64,000 nucleotides of DNA, taken from assembly GCF_016802725.1 (NCBI RefSeq), contig NC_052668.1:4694501-4758500 (forward strand), in the 5' to 3' direction. This DNA comes from Solenopsis invicta. Lineage: Eukaryota; Arthropoda; Insecta; Hymenoptera; Formicidae. The translations under genes and the position numbers were made by a program. Every line of letters starts with the position of its first letter. The first letter of the stretch is position 1. This document shows, piece by piece, positions 21,296 through 33,017 of the stretch. The notes beneath the pieces were generated by a model that was not told the DNA's origin, did not search any database, and was given only the letters and a program-made list of their open reading frames with translations.

Positions 21296-22105
21296 TTAGA
21301 GAAAAGTGAGCTCAAGAGCCACGCAGGATGTCGGGTGCAAATAAATAATAAAATTCTTTAATGTCAAACGTTTCGACCTTTAATGACGGTCTTCCTCAGT
21401 GATAATACAATTCTATAAAATCAATCGTACTGATTAAGATATGAATTTATCACAATAAACAAATAAAGAACAGAAATAAGAAATGAAAACAAGTTACCGA
21501 ATAGATAGAGATTGTGCAAAACCGCGGTGTACATCTTATTACAGCGTCTTAGAATAAAAATATTATGAAAGACCTCACAGACCGTGTGCCGCGACAAGAG
21601 TTTTGTGAAATCATATAGTTGGTTGCTAACAAATAAATAAATAAATAAGAGAAAGATATTAAAATGATGACTTTAAAACTTATGGCAAACAACCATAAAA
21701 ATTAATTAATTGAAAAAGATAAATAAAAGAAAAATCAATAAAAAATTAAATAAATAAATAAAAAAGAATAAAAATGAAAGCTGTACAAGTCATTAGATAT
21801 AAAATTGTAAAAAAAACACTTATATAAATTAATGTAAATTCAACAAAAAAGGTAAAAAAAAAGGAAATAAGCCGAAGCGAAAATTATATACAAAATACCT
21901 CTAAGCACCAAAACTCGTGTCACCGCCTTGAGATGGGATGTTACATCTCGGTGAGAATAGATACAAATAATAAGGACCGAAGCAAGATAGCCTCGATGGC
22001 CTAAACGGAAAGAATAGAAAAAGGAGGGGCGATGAACCTAAGAAGGGAGAATACGCTCGAGGATAAGAAGATACGCATCCGAGAGAAGTTCCGTGTCTCT
22101 TTGTT
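21296..22105 (-). repeat. Inverted terminal copy of the PLE 3' region
   Basis: Matches 44955-45760 directly and 23875-24400 in reverse complement, ending where codons for the C-terminus of the endonuclease begin. It includes a hammerhead-like motif at 21365-21400 on the minus strand. Confidence 0.8.
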
Positions 22106-23938
22106 TATTATCAAACACATAGAACATAATATCTCAAAATACCGAGAAAACATACATGCAACAATTAGGAATCGTTCTGTGTCGATCTTGGAAAGCTTGT
22201 TCCGTAGCGACCGTCCGTCAAAGATCAATGACCAGCTAATTAAAGACTAGTTACGAACCACGGGGAGATTCGTTAGAAAGCATCCCAATATTTTGTTTAC
22301 CAGAGCGGACAAGGGTAATATAACAGTTGCCCTTGACAAGAATGGTTACATTTTGAAAATGGAAAGCATGCTCTCTGACGACACTACTTATGTCAAATTA
22401 TCAAAAAATCCGATTTAAACATTAACCAAGGAGGCTCGTTCTCTTCTCTCTCGGTGGAAAGAAACAGGTTTCATTGAACAACATACATAGGAGTATATTA
22501 ACAACGGACGGTGTTTTGCCGAGAGCCTACGGTTTGCCGAAGGTCCATAAACCTAACAATCCCTTAAGAATTATAATTTCTTCCATAAATAGCCCTGTAT
22601 ACTCTTTGGCTTATTTTTTACATAACATAATCTATAACAGTATACCAGAGGCAGATAGTTGCGTTAAAAATAGTTTCCATTTGGTTAATAAACTCAATGG
22701 TCTTCACGTGGAATCAGATCACGTCTTAGTGTCATTGGACGTCGTGTCTCTTTTCACCAATGTCCCAAAAAACTTAGCGGTGGATAGCGTCACGACCAGA
22801 TGGGATCTGATTTCAAAAAACACTATTATTTTGGTCAATGAATTTTTTAAAGCTTTAAATTTAATAATAGATTCCACGTATTTTAAATTTAATAACACTT
22901 GTTATAAACAAATCTTCGGTCTGCCGATGGGATCACCGTTGTCTCCTATCTTGGCGGATTTGGTCATACAGGATCTGGAGTGCAAGGCCTTAAAACTTCT
23001 TTCTTTTCATCTACCTTTTTACTGCAGATATGTAGATGACATTATATTAGCAGTCCCGGCTATCTCGCTATCGGGCATCCTTGACACGTTTAATTCCATG
23101 CACCGTTTACAATTCACCATGGAGAGAGAGTTCGAGGAAAAATCAGTTTTCTTGATGTTATGCTTATAAATGTGAATAATAGAATTATTTTCGATCAATA
23201 CCGCAAACCAACTTTCTCAGGAAAATATTTGAAATTTTTTCTCATACCATCCCCTGTGTTATAAAAAGGGTGTTATTTTTGGTATGGTTGACAAATTACT
23301 GTTATTATCACATCCTCAATTTCACCGGAAGAACTTCATAATTTTAGTTAACATTTTATTGGAAAATAACTATTCTTTAAATTTTATTTTCGTTACGATA
23401 AATTTCAGATTCAAACACCTTTTTTATAAAGATGACACCTGCGTGAACGATAAACGTGTGAGAAGATTTTTTACGATCCCTTACATTGAGTCCGTATCAG
23501 AAAAATTTTCGTCTTTCTCATGTAAGTTCGACTGCAGTGTTGCGTTCACAATCCCTTCCAAACTGGACAAATTTATAACTACTGGCAAAGACCATACAGA
23601 GCGTCTTTCTTGTAGTTTATAAAATTAACTGTAAGGACTGCGATTCTTCTTACGTGGGACAGACAAAACGCCAATTAAAAACAAGAGTTAGCGAACATAA
23701 AGCAGACATTAGAAAGGCCAGTTCTCCTTCAGTTATTTCGCTATACCGCATCGGAGAAAATCACGAATTCGATTGGGAGAACGTGGAAATTTTAGATAAG
23801 GAACCATCGTATGTCAAAAGATCCATATCTAAGATGCTACACATCAAAAATCAAATGCACGGACTCAATAAACAAAGCGACACGGAACTTCTCTCGGATG
23901 CGTATCTTCCGATCCTCGAGCGTGTTCTCTCTTCTTAG
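22106..23938 (+). pseudogene. PLE reverse transcriptase with GIY-YIG endonuclease, frameshifted
   Basis: The N-terminal part near 22300 has the PLE motif ADKGNITVALD. The main RT frame (22474-23169) has AYGLPKVHKPN, GLPMGSPLSPILADL and the catalytic CRYVDDI. A frameshift near 23135 and further breaks separate the thumb region (23284-23622) from the endonuclease frame (23654-23938). The latter shows SYVGQTKRQLKTRVSEH, the core of the GIY-YIG nuclease that nicks target DNA for Penelope priming. Stops also lie near 22420 and 22480. About 90% similar in coding content to the copy at 45687-46780 by eye. Inactive. Confidence 0.85.
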
Positions 23939-24400
23939 GTTCATCACCCCTTCTTCTTCTATTCCTTATGTTTGGGCCATCGAGGCTATCTCGCTTCGGT
24001 CCTTATTATTCGTATCTATTCTCATCGAGATGTAACATCCCATCTCAAGGCGGTGACACGAGTTTTGGTGCTTAGAGGTATTTTGTATATAATTTTCGCT
24101 TCGGCTTATTTCCCTTTTTTTCCCTTTTTTATTGAATTTACATTAATTTATATAAGTGTTTTTTTTACAATTTCATATCTAATGACTTGTACAGCTTCCA
24201 TTTTTATTCTTTTTTATTTATTTATTTAATTTTTTATTGATTTTTCTTTTATATTCATCTTTTTCAATTAATTAATTTTTATGGCTGTTTGCCACAAGTT
24301 TTAAAGTCATCATTTTAATATCTTTCTCCTATTTATTTATTTATTTGTTAGCAACCAACTATGTGGTTTTACAAAACTCTTGTCTCGGCACACGCTTTGT

Positions 24401-25865
24401 GATGAAAACCGAGTTTGATAATTTTACAAGTATTCTATAAATATTATTTCGTTATAGTCAACGTTGCAAATACACTATACTACGAAATTAAATTCTATCT
24501 TCATACTTGAATCATATGAATAATCAGTCAATATAAAATTTAGAAAAAATTAAAAAATTGAAATTGTTTTATCGGTTTTATTACAATTGCTCTTGTAATA
24601 TTATAGAAAATATAAATACTTTTAATTATTTACCTTTATACTCTACGATTTTGGTAGTAGCCGTTAAATCAGGAGTTCTAATTTACCAATGGCAATATTA
24701 TTTCACAATTTCCTAGAAACAAAGAAAAGAATAATATATAAAAATTAAAACATTTACAAAGTATGAAAATCAAGTTTGATAATTCTACAAGTATTATACG
24801 CTTTATCATTAAATCGTTATAGAAAATTAATTTGCCCTTACAATAATTTAATAAAGTTTGTTAATAATAATATAATAGTAATCATAATAATAAGTAAAAA
24901 TTTTGTAATAATAAAAAATTAGTTCTTATAAGCTATTTTAAGAAGAAAGCGTTTAAAAATTATTGAAATAGAAATGCAAATTAAAAAAGTTAAGTTATGT
25001 AAAATATATTATACTTATACCAAGTAATAAATATACTACACATAAAAGCAAATTTAAGACCCAGACTTTAATTAATTACCCTAGTCTCATATACAATATA
25101 TTTTAAATTTTTTCAGATTTTCTATTTGCTTATAAAAAACTTATCACTTAAAAAAATTAGGAAAAAATTAATTTTTCTACAATTTTTCCTCTATTTTTCA
25201 GATTTTTTCCTTTTACATATTATACTTAAATCTTGTTTTTTCATACATAGCATTTTTATGTCTTATGCAATTTATTTCCTCACATTTTTATTTTTGCTTA
25301 CAAAAAAGATTAGATTCTTTCATCCAGTTTTATGATTTCACGGTTCTTAAGATTTGCAAATCTTAAAAATTCCGTAAAATTACGGTAAGTTATAGATGAA
25401 GATTTAAAAAGATATAATTTGGAAAATTAAAATGAGAAAACGAGAAAACACGGTATAAAATTGTTTTCTTATACTTATTTTTCAAACTATTTTTTAATTT
25501 TCATCTATAATTTATCGTAATTTTATAAGATTTTAAATCTGCAAACTTTGTAATAAAATTACAATTGGACAAAAAAAATTACAGTTTTTTTTTATAAACG
25601 AATAAAAAAATTCGAGGATTGTGAAATAAATTTTATGAGATATTCTAAGAAAGTATAATACTAATGCTGTGTATGATAAAATATGAAAAATACGATATAT
25701 TTGAAAGCAAAAAATCTAAAAATAAGGGAGAGAAACTTATATATATTTTCTTCATTTATTTTTATAAAAAAAATGATCATTTAATGAGTAAATATGGTAT
25801 ATTATTTTAGAAATTACAAGATATTTTTAAATAAAATATAAGATATTTTTGAAAAATTATAAAAA
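24401..25865. other. AT-rich spacer, no gene seen
   Basis: A string like 'agtttgataattctacaagtatt' occurs near 24411 and 24773. An imperfect inverted repeat spans about 25340-25565. No coding signal. Confidence 0.6.
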
Positions 25866-25867
25866 GT

Positions 25868-26099
25868 TTTTTTATCAGAGTTACGCGTGCCCCCATCACA
25901 TACTTGTGCGCACGGCGGGATTATCACGTTACCTTCACGCCGTGAAATGTTCACTTCACGGCGTGATTGCACTATGCGAGCTTTTACGCGTACACGCGTA
26001 CGCTCATCACATTGTGAGGGCACTGTGATGCACTTTTGCACGCACAACGTGATTATCACGTCGTGAAGATAACGTGAACTCACGAATTGTTATCTGGGT
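25868..26099. repeat. CACG-rich segment with short inverted repeats
   Basis: A local GC island has many CACG/CGTG strings, for example TTCACGCCGTGAAATG against CACTTCACGGCGTGA. It ends with TTATCTGGGTAG and may be the body of a short non-autonomous DNA element. The small ORF across it is not convincing. Confidence 0.4.
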
Positions 26100-26531
26100 A
26101 GTATTGTTAAGAAACATAAATATTTATATCAATAGATGGAAAAGGTCCATATATAAAAAAACTTCGATCTACAGCCCAATGAACAAACAATATTTTTTAA
26201 TTGTTTTTTTAATAAAAATTTTTTTATATTTAATTTAATCATTGTATTATATTGATTTTCTAATTACATCTTATTTAAACAAATAACAGAAAAGTTATTC
26301 CAGACGCTATTATGCATTTGCAAAATTAGTAAAAAAAGCTATAATATATTTTATATTTGTTTATATAAATATTGAGCTTTAATTATACATATTTCATTTT
26401 TTCGATAACGTATATTAACCTGATCTATCAGTTATATACACATATCAGCATAAAGTGTTCACAGGTCACCATGAGGAATCAGTTCGCAACGATTACGGAG
26501 GTCAAGCAACGTTCACCGGAGTCGCGACTTT

Positions 26532-26828
26532 GATGGGTGACCGCTTGGAAATTTCCTAAAAAATATTCCCGAGATTTTTTTTTGCAAAAAATGTTTTTTA
26601 AAATGTTAAATAAATATTGTTTTGTTTATTGGAATTATGTGATGTAATAATATTTATGTGAATATTTTGGAAAAATGAGATGTTTCAATGCAATATTTCA
26701 AAAAGCGGACATCTTAATGTTGCTGCAATCTTCCAGCAATGTTGCAGTAATGTTTTGCAATCAAAATGCAATATTACAATGTTTCAATGAAATCATTCTG
26801 CAATGTTCCTGCAATCTCTCTGTGCTGT
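26532..26828 (+). repeat. Dispersed repeat, copy 2
   Basis: Second copy of the sequence at 20353-20673, same orientation, with a handful of differences. Followed at once by the outer arm of the nested palindrome. Confidence 0.8.
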
Positions 26829-26999
26829 GGATGGGCATGCAGTCTAGTGCAGGAATAGACCTACCGTTTGTTTTCTGTTCCTGAACTCTCTAAATAAGTG
26901 TACACTTAAAATGAAATAGATAGATGTTTCAAAGTTAGCGAAAACAAGAAGGAACGTTCCAGTGCAGTCTAGTGCAGGAACAGAAAACAAGCCTCTGGG

Positions 27000-28446
27000 T
27001 GTTTACGATAACTAATCGGATCTCGGATTGGATTGAACAATGGTACTCAACGTAGGTATAGAAAATTTCCCTAGGCTAATCGGATTGACGATTGCTGTCT
27101 CAAATGTAATCCGATTGATGACGAAAGCGTGGAGACCGAGAAGCATGCTTGAAAAGTAAGTCTCTTTATTTTTTTAAATAATAACACAAAAAATCAAAGA
27201 TTAAGTTAAAAAGAATGATTTGAATTTAGATTTATTGTAATTTTTTTTGTCTAAACACTGGATTTCGTTTAAATTTCTGTTTGTAAAAATTAATTAATCT
27301 ATTCTAAAGTTTGTGGTTATATCTGAAACAAATCAAAATTAATAAAACAATTATTAATTATTAGGTACATATTAAAGCATATAATATTTCAAGCATATCA
27401 TATAGAATTCCTGTTTATTATAAACTTAGTAAACATAACTTTGAAATTATTCAACTACATTATACATTAATCAATATTAATTTATATGTTAAAAATCAAT
27501 AATGTTTCTAAAAATGTTCTTATTCTTTTCCAGATCGTAAATAAACTTCAATTCCATGAATAAATAAAAATTACTGGAAAATGGATTTATATGAAGAGGG
27601 CATTATTGAACAATATCAATTTGTGCTAACTTAAAATTTGTAAAATCTACTTTTCTTTATTAGTTGTTTATTAGAGAGTAATAATATAAAAATGTAATAT
27701 ACGCATCATATATGCATACAATTATTTTAATTTTATTTATGTATATTCCTTTCTTATATTATTACTCTCTAATGAACAACTAACAAAGAATAGCAGATTT
27801 TACAAATTTTAAGTTAGCACAAATTGATAATGTTCAATAATGCCCTTTTCATGTCAATCCATTTTCCAGTAATTTTTATTTATTCTTGGAGTTGAAGTTT
27901 ATTTACGATCTGGAAAAGAATAAAAAAAACATTTTCAGATACATTATTGATTTTTAACATATAAATTAATATTGATTAATGTATAATGTAGTTGAATAAT
28001 TTCAAAGTTATTTTTACTGAGTTTATAATAAACAGGAATTCTATATGATATGCTTGAAATATTATATGCTTTAATATGTACCTAATAATTAATAATTGTT
28101 TTATTAATTTTGATTTGTTTCCGATATAACCACAAACTTTAGAATAGATTAATTAATTTTTACAAACAGAAATTTAAACGAAATCCAGTGTTTAGACAAA
28201 AAAATTAGAATAAATCTAAATTCAAATCATTCTTTTTAACTTTATCTTTGATTTTTTGTGTTATTATTTAAAAAAATAAAGAGACTTTTCAAGCATGCTT
28301 CTCGGTCTCCACGCTTTCGTTATCAATCGGATTACATTTGAGACAGCAATCGTCAATCCGATTAGCCTAGGGAAATTTTCTATACCTACGTTGAGTACCA
28401 TTGTTCAATCCAATCCGAGATCCGATTAGTTATCGTAAACACCCTC
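27000..28446. mobile_element. Foldback element, about 1.45 kb, arms near 700 bp
   Basis: From GGGTGTTTACGATAACTAAT at about 26998 to the reverse complement ending ACACCCT at 28446. The arms match nearly base for base, with scattered changes such as 'gatgacg' versus 'ttatcaa'. The loop is a short AT-rich stretch around 27690-27750. No coding frame. The whole unit would form one long hairpin. Confidence 0.85.
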
Positions 28447-28676
28447 TAGTTTACACCGAACACTTGACACGCATACTAACAAGTAACTTTCTATTAAATT
28501 GTTTTAATTTCGACAATACGTGTAAATGTATACGTGATATCTATATTTAATTAATTATCTTGATTTATATTGTACTATAATAGCTTAATATACTATTCAT
28601 TAAATTTATTACCGCAATTAAGATAATTGAATAGAAAGTTACTAAATATTACGCGTATCAAGTATTCGGTGTAAAC
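28446..28676. mobile_element. Hairpin MITE, about 230 bp
   Basis: CTAGTTTACACCGAACACTT at the left pairs with AAGTATTCGGTGTAAAC at the right. The inner block 'agtaactttctatt' pairs with 'aatagaaagttact'. Directly abuts the foldback. Confidence 0.65.
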
Positions 28677-28699
28677 AAAGCCATAGAAAACAAGCCTAA

Positions 28700-29012
28700 A
28701 GGTTGGTTTATGCAGGCCATAACTGCTAACTTATGCCGGAATTTGTAAAAAATTGACCAATCATAGTCAATTATTCTTCTATAAATCGGTTATGATTAGT
28801 CAATTTCTTACAGATTCCGGCATAAGTTAACGGTTACGACCTGCATAAATCGGGGTGCGCACGATTGGACACCGCACGATTGGACACCACCACTCACAGC
28901 GGCCGATGCCTAGAGTTTTTCCGTTGGTTTGGTTAGATAAGTCAAGATGATTGGTTGGTGTCCAATCGTGCTGTGTCCAAAAGAGTGTCACCCGCATAAA
29001 TCAACCTTAAGA
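28700..29012. mobile_element. Hairpin MITE with a second MITE nested inside
   Basis: AAGGTTGGTTTATGC near 28702 pairs with GCATAAATCAACCTT near 29008. An inner arm pair (CCATAACTGCTAACTTATGCC versus its complement near 28820-28840) forms a hairpin. At about 28856-28995 a further inverted repeat built on CACGATTGGACACC interrupts the right half. Confidence 0.6.
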
Positions 29013-29105
29013 GGCCTGTTCGTGTTGCTGCCCTTTTTGAATTAATTTCTTTGTTCTCTCTCTCTTTCTTACGATCGAATATATATTTATCTCATCTAGA
29101 GTGTA

Positions 29106-29266
29106 AAAATTTTGGGAAGGTACCGATAGCGCACAGTACTATTGCACACAGCCAATCACAGCGGCTGGTGCCTAGTGATATTCTTCTGTTCAAGCGCTAT
29201 GAGTGGTTGTGAGTGGCTTGTGTGCAATAGTACTGTGCACTATCGGTACCTTCCCAAAATTTTTAG
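29106..29266. mobile_element. Hairpin MITE, about 160 bp
   Basis: AAAATTTTGGGAAGGTACCG and its reverse complement bound the unit. The inner sequence also pairs (GCACAGTACTATTGCACACA with TGTGTGCAATAGTACTGTGC). Lies just inside the right outer arm. Confidence 0.8.
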
Positions 29267-29990
29267 GGATTTCAAGCAACTCGAACAAACCTATTAGGCT
29301 TGTTTTCTGTTCCTGCACTAGACTGCACTAGAACGTTCCTTCTTGCTTTCGCTAACTTTGAAACATCTATCTATTTCATTTTAAGTGTACACTTATTTAG
29401 AGAGTTCAGGAACAGAAAACAAACGGATTATGTGCGAAACCAACATGGCGGCCTCCCCTCCTCCCCCTAGTGCGATCGTGCCACTCCCCTGTAGGTTATG
29501 TATGTACCCTGCTATTCCTAAGTCCGTGGGTATGACCAGGTCAGATGGCACCCTGCCTAATATCGATGTGATGTTTGGACGCAATTTCCTCGCTTATGGA
29601 TCTCTAATTTTTAAACTTTGTTACATTATGAGTTTGAACTGTCTTGACATTTTGTTATATACGAAAAAATAAGTAAAATTATAGTGATATGCTGACGTGA
29701 AAATTACAAAGTTGAAAAGTTTGTTCCAAAATTTTTGTAGGATGGAAGTTTTAAGTTAGTAAAATAATATAAAAGATTAACGAGAAAATTTTTAAAATGC
29801 AACTTGGAGTGAACAAACGTTAGTCGTGCGAGTGATAAACATCACGGAAGAAGCTGAGTCGATGCTGTAGATGTCGAGGTTAATAATATATCTGGGTGTG
29901 TTTTGAGGTTATATTGCACGATGGACTGACAGCATCGTTCCTAGTTTTCTGGCGTTTTAGAACATAACGCTTCCCAGTGGGAAATCTAAC

Positions 29991-30115
29991 ATGATACATC
30001 TTGCCCTCGGGGAAGAGGATGCCTGGTGTTACTGGGTTGTCTCGGTTGGTGCCCTGCTATCATTTCTTGGCCTTGTTGCTGCCTGTATTTGCAGTTGTCG
30101 ACGGAATGAAAATAA
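29991..30115 (+). CDS. Candidate host coding exon for a small single-pass membrane protein
   Basis: ATG 29991 opens 41 codons followed by a donor-like AA|GTAAAT at 30116; without splicing, translation stops two codons later. The peptide is a short acidic start, one hydrophobic helix (WVVSVGALLSFLGLVAA) and a Cys/Arg membrane-proximal motif CICSCRR. This is the layout of the first coding exon of an N-out membrane protein with a palmitoylation-like patch. Base composition is less AT-rich than the surroundings. The GC-richer stretch at 29430-29580 (ATGGCGGC near 29443) could be an upstream exon or promoter. No later exon was identified. Gene not recognised; a chance frame is possible. Confidence 0.4.
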
Positions 30116-30119
30116 GTAA

Positions 30120-30810
30120 ATATATTAGCAATTTGTTATAAATTTTGATTTAATGTTATAAATTGATATTTCTACTAAGTAGGATGTTAAATTTAAGCTA
30201 TTTTTCTGTTAATATAAAAAAGTTTTGAATTATACTAATTGTAAATTCTATTAAAAGGCTACTGAATTGAGTAAAGTCTTATCTTCGAGAAACATGTGAG
30301 AAATTGTGATGAACGATAATAAATTTAATACTATCATTAATTTTGGAAATACATATTAAGGAGAGTAGATAAATGGAATAATTTTTATACATTTAACCAT
30401 GAAGTATTGCAATTCATTGTTAATATATTAATTTGTCACACTTCATACTGATTATTGAAAGGTTTTCAGAAAGATTTCATTTCATGTGTAACAATTTTGA
30501 AAGGATTCTGCAAAATGTCATAAAATGTTGGAACAGAAATACTTCTAAAATCTCTTACAGCAAATATAAATAGTTGTTTTTCAGCTAGTGCATAACTGAT
30601 ATTACACTGTATTTTGCTATGTAAGATTTTTATTAGAATATAATTAATACTCCAAACTTAATTTCTGATACATTAATGAATAATAATTTTGTACTTTATG
30701 TAACTTAGATTATGTTTATATCATAAATGAACATAATTACGACATGTTAAATATTTTTAATAATTATTTGCCTATGTGACTCTCTGCAGTTGTTACTGTA
30801 TGGGTTACAG
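30120..30810. other. AT-rich sequence, possible intron, no gene seen
   Basis: Follows the candidate exon donor. No motif stands out. Confidence 0.4.
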
Positions 30811-30811
30811 T

Positions 30812-31140
30812 CTTAGAACATATACTATTGGAAGGAGTATAAGTCTATAATTTCTGTACATTTGAGTTGACGCAGAGAAAATTGACAAGGATGGAGATAC
30901 AATGCGTAGAAGTTTGAAAAGGATGGATATAAAATGCACCTAGTCAGCAATGTTCATGCTCTGACAGATGAAAGCGTAGATACGCGTGAGGACTGCGAGG
31001 TGATGAAAAACAGTAGTAACATCAGTTTGATTTGTCTTGAGCATGAGCATTTTTAACTAGGTGCATTATATATCCATCTTTGTAAATCTTCTCTGCATCA
31101 ATTTTTTAAGCCCATGCTCTTTCCAGTAGAATATGTTCTA
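30812..31140. mobile_element. Imperfect hairpin MITE, about 330 bp
   Basis: CTTAGAACATATACTATTGGA at the left pairs with CCAGTAGAATATGTTCTAAG at the right. Inner arms also pair: 'aggatggatataaaatgcacctag' and 'ctaggtgcattatatatccatct'. An unpaired GC-richer centre lies at 30960-31020. Confidence 0.7.
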
Positions 31141-31770
31141 AGGTTATAGTAAAAACTTTAAATAGATAACTATAAATTGTATTGAGATACAATATAAATA
31201 TTTTGATCTTTACTATGGATCCTTTTCAGTGTAATTAGATTATTATGGTTTGATGACATTGATTGGGTGTTACTTTTATACTTTTTCCTCTTTTTGATTC
31301 TGAGATTGCAAATGTATGTAAAAATTAATTATAAGTTACTAGTCATCAGAGTAAAAATCAAACAAATTAAAGAAAGAATTAAAGAAATAGAATGATGAGT
31401 TTTTTAAGAAATTAAAATTAAAAAAAATTCTTTTTAAAGTTATGACTTATACGACAAGAGGAAAAAGATCAATACAATAGAAAATGTTAAATTTTAAAAA
31501 TCCACTAATTATTTAAAGTGGAAAGTAGGAGGCAACTTTTCCAAAAAATATTTTAGAAAATGATATTGAATATGTCAATCGAGTCTCACTGTAAAATATT
31601 ACATGTTCATACTTATGTAAACACTGTGTTATAATTGAAACACTTTGTGGATACAATGTTACACTGTGTCATTTGTATATCTTGTGTTGGAAAATAACCA
31701 AAATATATATATTTAAGCACAGAAAGGTAGTCATGATCTCAAAATGACATCAAAGTAATTTTAAAATTAG
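31141..31770. other. AT-rich spacer, no gene seen
   Basis: No coding frame, hairpin or repeat of note. Confidence 0.5.
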
Positions 31771-31774
31771 TATA

Positions 31775-32815
31775 AAATTACCGTTTCAAAGAAAGATAAA
31801 AAAAGGCGTTTGGGTGTGTGCGCGCGCCTAAAACTCTTTATTTTTTCAATCAAAATGATATGTATTAATATTTTCTACAAAATCTCTTATTCAAATCTAA
31901 GTAATATTTACTTAAAATAAATATCTTGAAATTGTGTAATCTAATAAAAATGATATGCGTTTGTTCAAAAAAATGTATCAAATTTTTAAAGTGCTATAAA
32001 AAGAATATACTTTTTTCTACAAAACTTAAGTGGTAGTATTTGTATTTTTATTTAAAAATATTCCTATTCTAACTCAACTGGTAGTATCTTTAATTTTTAT
32101 ACAAAGAGGTATCTCTGTATTGTCATTGAAATATCTTCTTATTTTAAAAATTCAAATGATGGCATCATTAATTCTCATTGAAAAGTTTTATTTTAACCCA
32201 AGTGATATTTTGTTAAATAAATAATATCTTAAAATTGTGTAATTTAATTCAACCTAAATGCATTTTTCAAAAAATTTTTTTAAATAATCAAAGTGTACTA
32301 TCTTTATATTTCCATTGAAAAATCTTTCAGTTTTAACTCAAATGGTTATATTTAATTTCAATAAGTTTCAATGGAATATATAACATTTTATTTAAAAGAA
32401 TTAAAGAGGAAACAGTACAGAATGAGAAAATTTTATTGAAATAAAAAATTTTTAATGTATCTAGCAGCGCCATGTTTTTATACATAAAAAAATTTTTATT
32501 CTGTACTGTTAATAAAATTTTCTTATTTAAAGATACATTATCACTCAGGTTTTATGGAATCAAATACGTGGGTTAGAATAGAAAATTTTTCAATGAAAAT
32601 ACAAAGTACAAAGTGGTACTACTTGGGTTTTGTAGAATTAAACTTACAGGTAACTACATGAGTTAGCAAAAAAAAAAATTTTTTTGTTAAAATACAAAAA
32701 CAGTACCACTTGGATTTTGAAGAAAAATAAAGAAAGATAAGTTACGCGCACACATATAGGCGCTTTTTTTTTACCTTTTTTGGAAAAGGTAATTTTGCTG
32801 ATATCACGCGTTTTG
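31775..32815. mobile_element. Foldback element with internal 50-60 bp degenerate repeats
   Basis: Left end 'aaattacc...aaaaaaaggcg' pairs with right end 'ggcgctttttttttacc...ggtaatttt'. The left half has repeated blocks like ATTTTAACCCAAGTGGTA-TTTGTATTTTCATTGAAAA; the right half has the same blocks in reverse complement (for example 32590-32720). The same terminal sequence bounds the short element at 35957-36082. No coding frame. Confidence 0.65.
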
Positions 32816-33017
32816 TAATGTTAAGCAGTATGCTTTTTTTGTAATAAAAGACACGATTTACACTATCACTTAGGTTTTATGGTATAAATGTTACACAACA
32901 AATTTATTATTATAAACAAGCATTGTTAATCATGTTTGAACGTTTTTCATAATCATGATGGTCCAACAAAATTATTTTTAATATTGTATGTGAATTTTAA
33001 ATACTTTATTAATAATA

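Larger units (their letters stand above)
21296..24400 (+). mobile_element. Penelope-like element (PLE) copy 1, with inverted terminal copy
   Basis: The plus-strand body contains RT and a GIY-YIG endonuclease (22106-23938). The first 810 bp (21296-22105) is the reverse complement of the element's own 3' region, as seen by comparison with 23875-24400 and with the second copy at 44955-46790. Penelope elements commonly carry such an inverted 5' copy. The right end is cut at about 24400, short of the full 3' tail preserved in the second copy. Confidence 0.85.
26867..29425. mobile_element. Outer inverted-repeat element holding nested palindromes
   Basis: The left arm 26867-26994 is the reverse complement of 29297-29425 (about 128 bp, few mismatches). 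Both contain 'aagtgtacactta', 'ggaacgttcc' and 'gaacagaaaacaa' strings. The interior is filled by at least five other hairpin elements. Each is itself an inverted repeat, so this is probably a short MITE expanded by serial insertion. Confidence 0.75.

Noticed and set aside
29385..29672. 95-codon ORF starting in the right outer palindrome arm
   Set aside because: Its start is in transposon sequence; the GC-richer part near 29450 may be host exon or promoter but the frame itself shows no domain.
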